Of a DNA stretch of 64,000 bases, positions 35,563 to 48,800 are shown piece after piece. The position numbers and the translations under genes are program-made. The notes below the pieces were generated by a model. That model was not told the DNA's origin. It saw nothing but the letters and a program-made list of their open reading frames with translations, and ran no database searches. The stretch is from Antedon bifida. Its lineage: Eukaryota; Echinodermata; Crinoidea; Comatulida; Antedonidae. How positions within the stretch are numbered: position 1 is the first letter of the stretch; the number at the start of each line of letters is the position of its first letter. The stretch is taken from positions 4,776,501 through 4,840,500 of the forward strand of contig OY727094.1 of the NCBI GenBank assembly GCA_963402885.1, written 5' to 3'.

Positions 35563-37269
35563 CTACAAAAAAAACATGGTAGGCATACATATGATCAAAA
35601 CACATTATCTACTGTGTGTTTGTGTAGTAGTATTACTGTAGTAGTATGCCTACAGTAAGCAAGGTCATACAGTACAACACTGTAATTAAATTGGGAATCC
35701 CCTAAATAAAAAGTGTACAGTGTAGGCCTAGGCCTAGTACTAGTAGGCCTAGCCTAATTTAACAAATACAAATCATGCCATACATGAAAAGCATACAAAA
35801 ATGAGACAAAAAAGAATGTTACAATTTGTTAGAGCATTATACATTTCCTTAGCTTCTTTGTAACTTATAATTAATACACTATTGTAGGCCTAGATTAATA
35901 ACGGGAACACCCAGGCGGATTCACACCCAGTCTGGGTCAGTTTCCTGCTGAAAGCCGCCTGTCGCGATATGGGGATGGCCTAGCATGTCATTATCGGTCT
36001 CGTCCAGGCCTAGCCTTTTATTTTTAATGTACAGTATTGTTACTATCTATGTGGTAAGTAGGCAACATGAGCACACAAATGGCCTAGAAATATAGTAAAC
36101 TGTTTGAATAAACCCTTTAGCTTAACATTTTGCGCTTACGTACAAATCTGGCACTGATTTTTGACAGCTTTCCAAGAGAGAGAAACTGATTATTTTGGAA
36201 ACCGATCGATCAGTCTAAAAGAATATCAACAAGTGCGCCCTCTATAACACATTTGATGACTTGGTGAATGGTTGCCACACTTTTAACTTTTACAGTACTG
36301 TAGTTTTTGTGGAAATATCTTGTTTTTGGTTGCGTTTTTATAGCTGTTTTTTTTTTATTCAGACTTATTATTTAGTAAAGTATATTTCAAAAAATATTAA
36401 ACCAAACAAATACGTCAAATACAACACTTGCGTTGTTAGTTTGACATTTGTAGATACCATTTCCATTTTCTCATTAAATATTAAAGTACAGTTTCCAAAA
36501 CATCAATTAGGCCTATACATTTTATTTGACAAAATATTATACTTACGTCACGTAAAATTTAAAAATTGTCAATACACGACACTACTAGTCACAATTATAT
36601 TATTACGTCATGTTTTTGTTGCGTTACACCAGGCCTATTATCAATAATTTACCGTTACGTCATCAATACGCAATATCTTCCAATCGATCTGAACGATATT
36701 AATAATGAGTTTTTTTACTGATCTGATGTTGCAGAACGACTTATCACCTACGGAACCGATGTGAAACCATGAAATGTCAAGGTTGTATATTAAATATGTA
36801 TTAATTAAATCTGTTTTATCTCGTCATAAATCGTGTGATGAAGAAAATAATATTTAATATGCAAAGATGGGCGGTTATTCAACATTAAAAATCGTTTATT
36901 TTTTTATCAGCATAAAACAAATACAATTATTATTTAAAAACAAAAACAACAAAGATGAAAAATGCTGCGCAAGGGTAGCTTAAGCATAAATACATCGCTG
37001 TGACTCAAATGTGTGTGCTGCCCACCCCCCCCCCCTCCCCCCACCTCATAATTTTCATTAAAATTTGTCAATAAATTTGTCTACAAATGTAAAGTAAAAT
37101 TAAAAAGAAAGAAAAAAAGTTCAGTCAAGCAGGTTAGATCGAACGCAAGAAGGATTTCAAGTTGAAAAACAAACTCATCCTTAAGATCATTTCGTAAAGT
37201 AGTAGGAGAAAAATTATGGGGAGAAAAAGATAAAATAAATGTACTTAAGAATGATATTGGTGATAGAGA
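35563..37269. other. LZIC upstream region; no other gene supported
   Basis: Contains TAGGCCTA-rich DNA (35718-35755), a possible LZIC leader exon ending at 36140, and a 128-codon plus-strand frame (36261-36647) that is low-complexity, hydrophobic and without any family motif, so I do not call it a gene. A C-rich tract lies at 37020-37042. Confidence 0.45.
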
Positions 37270-37320
37270 TGCCGAAACACGTATTGAACGGGACGCTCTC
37301 CCAATCTGAGTTCAATTTCT
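37270..37320 (-). pseudogene. tRNA-Phe relic
   Basis: GCCGAAACACGTATTGAACG and GACGCTCTCCCAATCTGAG are recognisable pieces of the minus-strand tRNA-Phe gene, but the anticodon arm is gone and both ends are mutated. It is the outermost relic of the array. Confidence 0.7.
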
Positions 37321-37655
37321 TTAGTGGAGGAATTTTTTTTCTGATTTATTTCTTTTTTTACTTTTATTGTCAGAAAAAGTTCAACAAAAAATGTATATAA
37401 TTTACAAACGGTGATAAGTTGTAGTTAATAAAACTAATCAAAGCTTAACAGCAACCAAAAGTAACCTATTCAAGCTAGTAAAAATTAATGACAAATACAA
37501 ATAACTACAACAAAAAACACACACAAATAGTATAAATTTTTAAAATATTTATATAAAATTGTTTTAAATATGATAAATGTGAAATGAGTAAAAGTAGAAA
37601 AAGAAATGAGTCTACATTGATAGCAATATTGACTGAACCCCAAAAAAACATAATA

Positions 37656-37672
37656 TGCCGAAACCCGGGATT

Positions 37673-37722
<50 letters not shown>

Positions 37723-37728
37723 TTCGGC
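37656..37728 (-). tRNA. tRNA-Phe(GAA), array copy 1
   Basis: 73 nt including discriminator A. Minus-strand order: acceptor GCCGAAA, box A TAGCTCAGTTGG, anticodon arm CAGACTGAAGATCTG with GAA, box B GGTTCAATCC, acceptor TTTCGGC. All stems pair. Downstream on the minus strand lies a T-run (complement of CAAAAAAAC at 37641-37649) suitable as an RNA polymerase III stop. Identical to copies 2, 4 and 6. Confidence 0.97.
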
Positions 37729-37827
37729 AGCTTACATAACTAATGCTGTAGGCCTATACATTGAAAACAATATTATATTATCGTAGAACAAAATGTATGT
37801 TTTAAACAAAAAATAAATGTTGTTGGA

Positions 37828-37844
37828 TGCCGAAACCCGGGATT

Positions 37845-37894
<50 letters not shown>

Positions 37895-37900
37895 TTCGGC
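37828..37900 (-). tRNA. tRNA-Phe(GAA), array copy 2
   Basis: Same 73-nt sequence as copy 1, starting 172 bp further along. The spacer is also conserved (GTAGGCCTATACATTGAAAA and ATTATATTATCGTAGAAC), so gene plus spacer were duplicated together. T-rich stop signal present downstream on the minus strand. Confidence 0.97.
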
Positions 37901-37997
37901 AACTGACATAATTAATGCAGTAGGCCTATACATTGAAAACAATATTATATTATCGTAGAACAAAATATGTTTTAAACTAAGAATAATTGTTGTTGGA

Positions 37998-38069
37998 CGC
38001 CGAAACCCGGGATTAAACCAGGACTTTCAGATCTTCAGTCAGACGCTCTCCCAACTGAGCTATTTCGGC
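37998..38069 (-). pseudogene. Degenerate tRNA-Phe, array copy 3
   Basis: 72 nt. One base is lost near the variable loop/T stem, box B is altered to GGTTTAATCC, a T-to-A change (plus strand) disturbs the anticodon stem, and the discriminator is G. The anticodon GAA and acceptor stem remain. Probably not functional, though transcription cannot be excluded. Confidence 0.8.
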
Positions 38070-38163
38070 AACTGATATAACTAATGCTGTAGGCCTATAC
38101 ATTGAAAACAATATTATATTATCGTAGAACAAAATTATGTTTTAAACAATTGTTGTTGGTGGA

Positions 38164-38180
38164 TGCCGAAACCCGGGATT

Positions 38181-38230
<50 letters not shown>

Positions 38231-38236
38231 TTCGGC
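38164..38236 (-). tRNA. tRNA-Phe(GAA), array copy 4
   Basis: Identical 73-nt gene with intact box A, box B and anticodon GAA, in a 166-bp repeat unit with the same spacer. Confidence 0.97.
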
Positions 38237-38330
38237 AACTGACACAACTAATGCTGTAGGCCTATACATTGAAAACAATATTATATTATCGTAGAACAAA
38301 ATTATGTTTTAAACAATTGTTGTTGGTGGA

Positions 38331-38382
38331 TGCCGAAAACCGGGATTGAACCAGGGACCTCTCCCAACTGAGCTATTTCGGC
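38331..38382 (-). pseudogene. tRNA-Phe lacking its anticodon arm, array copy 5
   Basis: Only 52 nt: the 21 bases that hold the anticodon arm are cleanly missing, with the dinucleotide CT at the junction as possible slippage homology. A C-to-A change also weakens the T-arm side of the acceptor. Box A and box B both survive, so it might still bind TFIIIC. Confidence 0.9.
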
Positions 38383-38474
38383 AACTGACATAAAATGCAG
38401 TAGGCCTATACATTAAAAACAATATTATATTATCGTAGAACAAAATATATTTGAAACTAAAAATAACTGTTGGA

Positions 38475-38491
38475 TGCCGAAACCCGGGATT

Positions 38492-38541
<50 letters not shown>

Positions 38542-38547
38542 TTCGGC
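38475..38547 (-). tRNA. tRNA-Phe(GAA), array copy 6
   Basis: Identical 73-nt gene with anticodon GAA and intact internal promoter boxes. Last intact member of the array. Confidence 0.97.
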
Positions 38548-38650
38548 AACTGACAAATACAATGTATGCGATAGGCCTATACATTAAAAAGAATATTATA
38601 TTATCATAAAACAAAATATGCTTTTAACAAAAAATATTGTTGTTAATAGA

Positions 38651-38669
38651 TGCCGAAACCCGGGATTGA
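38651..38669 (-). pseudogene. tRNA-Phe fragment, array copy 7
   Basis: Only the 3' part of the gene (plus-strand TGCCGAAACCCGGGATTGA) remains, followed directly by array spacer. Confidence 0.85.
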
Positions 38670-38764
38670 CGCAGCTGATAAAACTAATGCAGTAGGCCTA
38701 TACATTGAATTAAAACAATATTATATTATCGTAGAACAAAAATAGAAATGCTTTAAACATAACA

Positions 38765-38822
38765 GATTAGGGATAGAACCAGAATATTCAGTCCGAGGCT
38801 CTCCCAACTCAGCTATTTCGGC
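38765..38822 (-). pseudogene. Degenerate tRNA-Phe, array copy 8
   Basis: GATTAGGGATAGAACC, ATTCAGTCCGAGGCTCTCCC and AACTCAGCTATTTCGGC align with the minus-strand gene, but the 3' acceptor strand is gone and the anticodon arm is shortened. Confidence 0.8.
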
Positions 38823-39827
38823 AGTTAAAAAAAGTACATAATAAAAATGATATGTGTGATAAATTTAAAAAAATGTTGCGTCTAGAGGCGGCAAATTAGC
38901 TGCTATTGAAAAGTACCGACCTTAGCAATCATGGTATCTGGTGGTGCTTTTAGTAGGACCCCTATTTACAATTTTCTGTTTAATTATGTCGACATTTTAC
39001 GAAATAGTTAAATTTAACATATGTTATGCATCCCGTAGGTGAATTTGCAAATTAGTTCCATTGTCTGTAATAAAACTGCATTTTAAGGTCGGAACATATA
39101 ATTAACAATTGGGATTCTACAATTTTTCACTTCTATTGTGCAATTATTAATATTTACGTTTGATGACGCAGAGTCTAAAAATAAAAATAACATGCACCAC
39201 AACAATTGTCAAGATTTACCCCCTCTATAATTGTATTTAATAAAAATGTATAAATTAAAATTATATTCAGTAATAATGTATTATTAACAATAAATATGTG
39301 TTCAATTTAAAATTATCAATTTGGTTATTGTACTTGGGTATATTTATAATAGTTACCATTACGCAACAATATTTTCTCAATCGCTAATATTTTTTTAAAA
39401 AATGTGCATAATTTAGGCTATTCTATTATATTTCAAGGTAATCAATTGTTTTAATTAATTTTACACAAACATATAAAACTGCTTATATGTATAAATAATA
39501 GTCATAAAAATGCAATAATTAATAAAGTGTATATTTATTTGTTTGGTTAATTATAGTTTTGTATAGGGTTTTGATTTAATACATTATAGTGTAATTATTA
39601 TGCAGTTTTAATAATGGAACCTTCTGTTTAATAATGACAGTCAGCTGACGAATTCTGCATCATGTTCGCTCGCGAGTGTCGAGTCACACACACACAAGTA
39701 ACATTTTCACATTGAACGGTCGTGTAGCCATTTTGGCTGACTTAAATATTTTGTCTGTTTTTGGAATTCATTTATACTATTTATTAGAAATTGGACATAC
39801 GATAATAGCGAGCGAGTACTTAAAAGG
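38823..39827. other. Calsyntenin upstream region and leader
   Basis: AT-rich DNA without genes up to about 39600. The stretch 39640-39827 is richer in C+G (GTTCGCTCGCGAGTGTCGAG, (CA)n, GCCATTTTGGCTGAC) and is the likely core promoter and 5' untranslated region of the plus-strand calsyntenin gene. No TATA box is evident. Confidence 0.45.
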
Positions 39828-42800
39828 ATGGCTAGTGCAAGAGCACTATTGGTTGTGGCAGTATATTTATGTGTAAACTGCATCAATTGTGACATAGAAA
39901 CTACGACAGCAGGTATGTTGATGCTAGGCTTTAGGCCTCTTGTTTTTATTGCCGTCGCACGTAAGATACGTGCCGGATGTGAGGCCTACCAACGGGTAGC
40001 ACTAGCAGATCAGTCTGGCCTATTATGCTGTAGTATTGTTTTGTATAAATCTATTAGGCCTACTAGTACTAGGCTAGGCCTAGGACTTAGGTTAGCTACA
40101 AGTACATTTGTTTGTTTTATAATGATGAAGAATTGTGTGTGAGTGATGAATATTTATGAATCGTTCATATTCAATGAAATCATAAAAATAAAATGAATAT
40201 TGATGAAATGGGAATGGGTCGGGCTGGATGGAATTGTGTTCGACTGTTCTTCAGTACATACTAAAAAGTAGTGCTAGTAGTAGTACAGTGAGTGTGAACT
40301 TCCATCTTAAGATATATAATTGTCTTTGTATTGTGATTTTTACCATTTTATTAGCAATGTATGTTTTTAACCTTTTTATTTCTAAAAACAGAATAATAAT
40401 GTAAAACAGGTGATACATACATCATTACCTTATATGGTTTTATCCTGTCTAAATATGTTTTAAATTAAATAAATACATCTAATCTAAACGTGAATGGTCC
40501 TCGCATCATGTTTTTATTTATTTTTTTTAAACTAGGCCTGTGCCTAATTGGATTTTTTATAAATGATTACTCAATATCACAAACAATGTTTAAATTTTAA
40601 GAAGTATTGATTAAGTTTCTGAGTGACAAATGTACTGTCTGTAGATTAATAATAATTTCTGAGAAATGTACAGCGTTGACATTGTTTCCAACCAGAGTTC
40701 ATTTTTAAGTATTATCACGTGTGAAAGTACTGTACATCTTCATCTCATCGTATTTTGTTACATATAGTAGTAGGTATAAACAGGTAGAGACAGTACTTAA
40801 CCTACAGTGTAGGCTAGGTGATTTGGAGGTCCTTAATCACTTCAAAGTAGTTTTGGGACATACTGTACTGTACCAGTGTGGGGATGATTAAAATAAAATA
40901 TGTCTCAATATGGTGAAGTATGGTACATTATTATTATTTTTGAAATTACTTTTGCCTAAACTTTTAATTTTTAAAACATGTATGTAATGCTGTAAAGTAG
41001 CTGAAACTATTTTACCAGTTCTATATGATTGTATCATATTATTTTGTAATTTATATATCTCCAAAAAAACAAATACAGAATACAGTGTACATACAGTACA
41101 AGTTTGTCTGCAGTCTGTATAGTACAGTATGAAGCCACTATCTATTTTATGTTTCAGTATTTATTACCACTTATTCTACATTTTACAGTTATTACACCAA
41201 ATAATATCAATGCTATTTATGGTTTAAAGAGTAGACTGTTTAATTATTTTATTGTATGTTATAAATGATAACAGATAGGCAAATTAGATTACGCAGGTAT
41301 ATGTTAATTGTATGAAGGGCAGGGCTAGGTATTTGTATCATCTTTTAAAGTATAGCCTATTATTATATTAAAGTAAGTGTGAAATAACTACACAATAGAT
41401 TATCTACCACACTTTACTGGTATAGAATAAAGACCGTGACATTGGATGGCTTTCCTAATCTTCCTGACAAAACCAGTAATTTGTCAACTAATCACCTAGT
41501 AATCTCCAACCATTGTCTGGTACAGCAAGGATGAAATACAGCCTGTCTGTCATCAAGTACCTAAGTAGATACCAGTACTAATTAAGTACTGTAATACCAA
41601 TTAATGATAGGCCTATTCCTGTAATGGAGTGGGCCTATGTTGTACTGTACCATAAGTTCATTTTTGTACTGTAGGCCTAACCTACAGTATAGTAAAGTTT
41701 ACTGTGTAAAGTACATTCAATAGCCACATCTGTTGTGTTACAGTATGTATAACAGTATAGCACACTACAGTACTATAGAGTATGAATGAGCACAATGTAC
41801 AGTAATGTATGTATACTACAGTTTTCTGATTAAATAATGTTAATTAGGGGAATTTTTAACATGAATTAAATATAGTTAGCAAATGAATATTTTAATCAAA
41901 TTGAAATACCATTTATTGACTTTATAAACTCCAGTACGCTATCCTACAAACGTTCTTAAATTTAATTATTAAGTATTTTATGAGAACATTATGTTTTAAT
42001 ATGGTGGAAATTCACATCTTCCTGTGGTTTTACACTGTGGTTTGGTCATGCTTGACTAGTTCTGACATAATGTTCTTAATTTATGCATTGAGAAGAAGTT
42101 GACATGACTGACCGTGTAAATGTAAATGCATTTTTAACAGCCTTTAATGTACTGTACTGTGTTACATTTTGTACTGTAGTTATTTTGTCTTAAATTCTGC
42201 TTTGAAAATGGATTTCATAAAAGTGTTGATTTGTACTGTATTAAAAAAAAATAATAGTACTGTACTGTATATGAATTATCCATTATTCATCATCAATACA
42301 GTACATGCTCTAGTCTCATCATTGCAGTAAGGTGACTTTTTAATATCTTAAACAAAAATTAATGATGTCATAATGATGTCATACTGGGAGACTAATGTTG
42401 CTAAATTAAAAAGGTAATTTGATATTAAACCGGATGTGGCTTAACACAAAAGTCATGAAAAGGAAGTCGTCTGAATAGAACAATTAAAATTTACTGTACC
42501 ACGTTTTAATGTCTTTTTACATTGTATTTTGTATTGTAGTGTAAAATTCTGTTAACTTTTCCATTGATCACCATACAATGTACAATAGTATGTGCATTTA
42601 ACTGTACTTTTTGACAGTGAATTTCCCCGAAGTCTGTTTGTATCCTGTTATTATTTCAGTAATGTAAATAAATTTGGTATACTTTTACTGTATAGAAATT
42701 ATAATTTCTATGGTACATTAATTATTCCAAAAATAAACGATGAATGTTAACAAATGAAATAATACAGTAACCAATGCCATTTTGATACAATTTTCCTTTT

Positions 42801-45800
42801 TAAAAGATGAGCAAAACTTTATAAAAAGAAGGGCTGCTTTATGATTAACAAATCATAAATCGTAACTAAGTATAGAACAGATAAAAGGCGAAAAACATTG
42901 GATGACATTGGACAACAAAAAAGAAGATAAAAAAATAAATTTTTATTATAATTAGTCATACAGTAGAACCTATTCGATTAATACAGTTAAATAAGCCATG
43001 TTATTCTGTATTGATTCTGATAGAATTTGTTGATCTTGGCAGAGAAACTGTTATTGAACAAAATGAATAAGGCTTGTTTATTGACCTCGGTTTGACCCAG
43101 TGTCAATATTTGACAGGTTTAAAAAACACTGCCTGTTCTTTAGAAAATTACAAACAATAGAAACGAGTAACAATTGATTATTTTTTGTGTGGATTTCAAC
43201 ATAAGTTAGAGGGTATTTCCCAATGGACTTTTCTGAAATGATTCAACTTTTAATGGTTTGATCAGTTAATTAATATTTATCAAGTATAATTTTAACTGGA
43301 AAAACATGAATTTATTTTAAAATATATTTACTTGATTTGACTGATAACTAATGCCTACACAGTCCTACAGTACTGTACCATGTCTAGAAAAAAAAATTAT
43401 GGTGGTAGTGTGTTGAGATGCCCCCACTTGGCAGTAGAGCTCATGGAATGTACCATTGTCTGATATTATATTTTATTCGAGTTGTATGTTACTCATAGAG
43501 AAATAAGCTAATGTTGGTTTATTCAGGTACAACAGCACTTATAAAGTAGACTACCCATATAAATACCATTAATTTTAGTGGTAAAAATGTTAGATAAAAC
43601 ATTTGTCTAGCACTGGCAGTGGTACAGTTTTCACCTTAAACACTGTGGTCAATTGCAATAAATCACATGATAATAGGTAGTGTGTTTACAAAACAAGATA
43701 ACAATGTGGTGGTTTGTTTGGTAAACATGGCCCAATAGAGCACCTTACTGATAATTAAGGTGCTTGTTCGCTATTTTCACTACCTACTGTACTGTGTACT
43801 TGATGACAGAATGTTATGTTTTAAACATACATTTTATCTTCTCCACTGTAGTTTACTGTAGTACATTTGTTTTTGTACCAAGAACATGACTTCTCTATTT
43901 TTATCTGACTTCATGTCTGACAATTTGATGCGTCTTCAGTGGCGTAGGCGGATCCAATTATTTTTATTTAGCAGCTTAAATTATAGTTTGCAAAAGATAC
44001 TAGAAATGTTTAAGGCCCTACTGTATGTGCTGTACTGTGTCCATGTTCTCAAATATAGAAGTTTCTAAATACAGGTTACACAGCAAATATACTGTAGTAT
44101 GTACTGTATCCACAAAAAAGTACAGACCAGGTACAGTTTTTTTACTATAATTTTTGCCACATTTTATAATTAAATATGCCACAAGCTTTAGGGGCCGTCC
44201 AAAAACTAATTTTCCGCGAGTTCCGCGATTATATACCCTATTACTTACTCAACCATGAAAGTGAACGTCTCTTGCGGTAATGAGGCAAAATCATTCAAGC
44301 TTGATTTTCTCGCGGAACTCATGAATATTAATTAATATCGCGAGACTCGCGGAAGCCTTGCAATATCGCGGAACTCGCGGAAGTATTGCCGATACTGGAG
44401 AATATAGTGTTAACTCGATTAATACGTACTTTTTAGCTTAGCCACGCTAGCCGCCGATCGCTCTATGTCGACAACGGCAATTTGGTGAAAACAATTGTTT
44501 CATTTTAACACGCCGCCGATTTACGTCAAGAAAACGCGAATAGCACCGTGAATCATGTAATGTGGTAAACAGCAAGCTTCCCCCCCCCCCCAACACATTA
44601 AATCACGTGCATTTAGTACGTCGCTGAGATTACATCATCAGTCACGTGATTACAGAATAGGCGATTATCAATTTAGGGATTTAACGAAATAAATATTTTG
44701 CCTACACAGTGGTCGAAGCGCGTTTTTTATAGGTTCGTAAATAGGAAACACCCCATACATAATGGACTCTACCAATTTTGTTTACGATGATCTCGAGATC
44801 GGCACACCACGAGGTCCTGTTGGGCGATGGGTTTTCTTATGCCTGGTTTACCTGTGGAATAATTACACACACTTTTCGCATCACAACTTTAAATACTGAT
44901 TTACACAGCAATTGGCAAAGGATTCATCAAAGAAGAATGAATACGTTGAATAAAAATTCACTTAAGAAATGCCGTAAGCTGTTTTCAAACTATAAATCAG
45001 CCCACTGTTTAGTATTATTGAGACCAACATCATGGTTCTCGCGATAGAATAGGGAATTTCCTGGATAGATGAGTCGAGCGAGAGACGGCGGACCATGGCC
45101 GATGAGTGAGGCGGGGGTAGCAGCTTGGACGGATTAGTTAGCCTAGGGCCTACAATTTCGCTCGGTGGCAATTAAATTTAATGTTTTAATTACGTCTGGA
45201 TATAAACAATACAAAACTCAATTTTGTCATCGGCAATAATATTTCATACATAGTCAATTTTGTTCTGTTTCGCATTTTAAAAGTTTGACGTTTCGTCCTA
45301 AAAAAAAGTGGGCCAAAACGTCCATCGCGCAAAAAATATACCTCCATAAAAAGTTTTTAAAAAAATAAAAAAAACAAATATATTTTTGTGAACTCTTGAC
45401 AAAAGAAAAAACAAAACAGTTTGAAGGTATTAAAGCATAATCTTTTATTTTTACAGTAGTTACAATTATTTTAAGAACGATATAGTATATAAGTACAATG
45501 CATGGTATAAACTATCGTACACAATACACAGAATCCACTCTCAGTCGCAGCAACTTTGATCATAAAAATATATAATATTTTGTAATCGTATTGTTTCCTT
45601 CGTGCGTGTTATACCTACTCAACGGCGAATATAAATTTCCCACGTTGTAAATGAACGTAGAGACACGATCCAACACAATGAACTAGGCCAACTAATAAAA
45701 ATAATATAGCGAACGTCCAGTCGATCCAGAAACGATCCCGACAAAAAAGATCGTAAACAATTCATTCTAAATATAGTATCAGAACGTTCAGTCGGTCGCT

Positions 45801-48800
45801 CAAAAGGACTGCCGACAGAAGACCGTAATTATACAGACCTAGTTTTTTTTTGGTCACATGGCATGAAACACGATACTCTCTGTTTACCGCAACCTCTCGC
45901 ATGTTTTTTTTTCAACTCGGTACGAGGGGTGGCTAATTAAGATCGTGTACCTGGATTTTGTGTCACATGACATGAAACGTAATATAATACTCTTTTAGCT
46001 GCTCTAAACTGTTCCCACGATTCACATGTTTTTTTCCCTCCATCCAAATTCTAGTCGGGCATTTTCTTTACACATGTATTTAATAATTTTTAAAAGGCCT
46101 ATCTTAAATCTTAACATGGAATATATATTTATTTTGCATATTTTATTGTTGGTGTCCTAGCCTAGGTGTCGTTGTTTTTTAAAATTCGCTAACAAAAGGT
46201 AGGATTAAATCATTTATAGTGTAGGCCGCCAAAACAATAAAATTTATTATAATACTACTGTATGACGTGGGTACTACTAACTAGACTGGGCTAGCTGACA
46301 TATCGGCTAGCTGGGCCTAGGAGGGATACTACTGTATACGAGATTATCGTCGTAAAAGGACCTAGTTGATTCATTAGTTCTGAATGTAATGTTTTTCCGT
46401 TTTAGCCTAGTCGTAGTTCCTGGTACATTGTAAACATTTAATTAGGCTCCCCGCGGAACTCGCGATATGTGGGCGGCAACATTTTGATTGTTTATATGAA
46501 TATTCATCAATTGCGTTCCGCGAGCATTCCGAATGAATATTTTTGTATCGCACGTTCCGCGGAAATGAGGTTCAATGAACTATGAAGGTAAAATCGCGGA
46601 ACTCGCGGAAAATTAGTTTTTGGACGGCCCCTTAGAAGCCATTCACATTTAGAAGGCTTACCAAAAGCCATGGACCCACCCTTTTACAGATTGATGACTG
46701 TTAGTGTAACACTACAGATGACATTGACACATGGAATATATTATTACAATCATAGAAACAAAGCCATCACAACACAGACTAGATGACCATTAAACAACTC
46801 ATAACCACAATGGTGTTAAAATAACACTTGCTTTCAGGATATCTTGAAGATGGTTAATCCTGAATTCATAGAATTTTTTTGATTACTGTACTGTACTCTC
46901 CTTCAAAACATACACAGAAATTCATAAGATACAATTTGGTTTTTTAGACATTACAAGCCATCTTGGGCTTCACGATGGTTCCTTTTTGTCAATGGTACTT
47001 TTTATCTGACTGCATTTTTTTGTTTTGGTTGGAAACTCAGACTTGTCATGCGCAAACCCCAAAGCACGTCTGAGAGAAGAGAGTCTATGAGACTATGCAG
47101 AGAGTATACAGTAGTCTGTAGACCTGTTCAATAAACAATGTTTTCGTTTTTCTTATAATAATAAATATAGAATATCATTATCAATAGAAAAGCATCATTA
47201 ATGAAGAAAGAACAATAATTAAGACTGTTACATCAAAAAGTTAAGCAGGGTTTTTTGGAAGAAATATTTATTGTTCATTCTACAGTATTATTAAAGTCTA
47301 TTCTCCAATGTCCATTTTCTCGGTTCACCTACCTGTCTTTTCAATTTAAAAATTGAATTTTTTTTTTATTTCTTAGGATTTATTAAAACACCTGTTAGCA
47401 GTGAGTAGCCTCTATTGACTACCAATACATACTGCAGGAGAGTTTTCCAAAGATTATTAAGATATGCTCAGGGATAACCTGAAAAGTTTAAGAATGTACA
47501 GAATTTATAATTGAACTAAAGAAATGTGGAATTATAAATAGTTGTATGAATATGATGCTGAACTGTATATCAACATATTTCTGTTCTTCTGTCTTTCAAA
47601 AAAATAAAAATTACAAGTAGAATACTGTATGTATTTTTACATACATGCAAACAATATTAATAAATAAACCATTTACAGTTAATAGTATTAATAATAATAA
47701 TAATAATAGTTCATTCTTATATGGCGCATATAAGCAAGCTCTCAATGCGCTGAACATTATTACCCCAGTCATTTTTTTTGGATCAAACACGATGGAAACA
47801 TACTTCCATAATGCAGCTAGTAATCAGCGCAAAGTTGTGTCTTGATCTAACCGAGTACCCATTTATACACCTGGGTGGAATTGATATAAATATAATAAAA
47901 CGAACTGTTTGTTTGTTTGTTACCATAACTATAGGGTGTAAAGAATGTGTAGCCCTGTATAGTGATTGTGCAGGGCGATGTTGAGCAGGGAAATCCACCT
48001 TTAAAGCCTGAACACCACCCAAATCTAGATAACATCCTAAAAGAACTGTATAATTTTCGTTCTCATCACCCACCCTTTTATTTACTGTCTAACCCCTAAC
48101 CGATTCCTCTATTTTGGTTAACTAAAAATTCTATTCGCAATTGTTCCTTGCTCAAACATCACCACTGTTTGTGTACAGTGCATTTAAATACTGGATCGTA
48201 CAGTACAAACAAAAATTTGTTTTTGTATTCAAAGAATGATATTTTGAAGTCGTCTACTGTACTGTACACATTTATATTTTTTAACTTTGCAATACTACTT
48301 TACTCCGCCAATACATGATGTTAATATTACTACAATGTTTTACTTGAATGTGTTGACTTTATTTTGTGTACTTTGGTGCAGTTCAACCTGCTGTGATGTT
48401 TACTTGATAAAAGCAATTGCATCATGTCACCACCAGATGTTTACTGTAGGTGTACTGTAGTGTCATCTGCATATAATAGAGTTTTAGAACCAGGTTAGGT
48501 AAGGTAACCCCTACTGTGATTCCTGACAAACATATATTATTGATTCAGAGTTGATATTCCCTTTTTTGTTAAATCAACATTATTGTTAAGTACTTTTGCT
48601 ACTGTCGGTGTCTACACTATCAAACTTCATGTGACAAAAACAGGTGATGTGCCCATATGGACATGATGATGTAATATCACTACCATATTTTGGCATATCA
48701 CTACCATATTAGGCATACTGTATCACTATCATATTTGGGCACATCACACTTTTTTGTCCAACTAGTTTGATAGTGTAGACAGTGCTTATATATTAATAAT

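Noticed and set aside
36261..36647. 128-codon plus-strand frame upstream of LZIC
   Set aside because: It has no recognisable domain, an AT-driven composition (F, Y, I, K, N) and no support from splice or start context.
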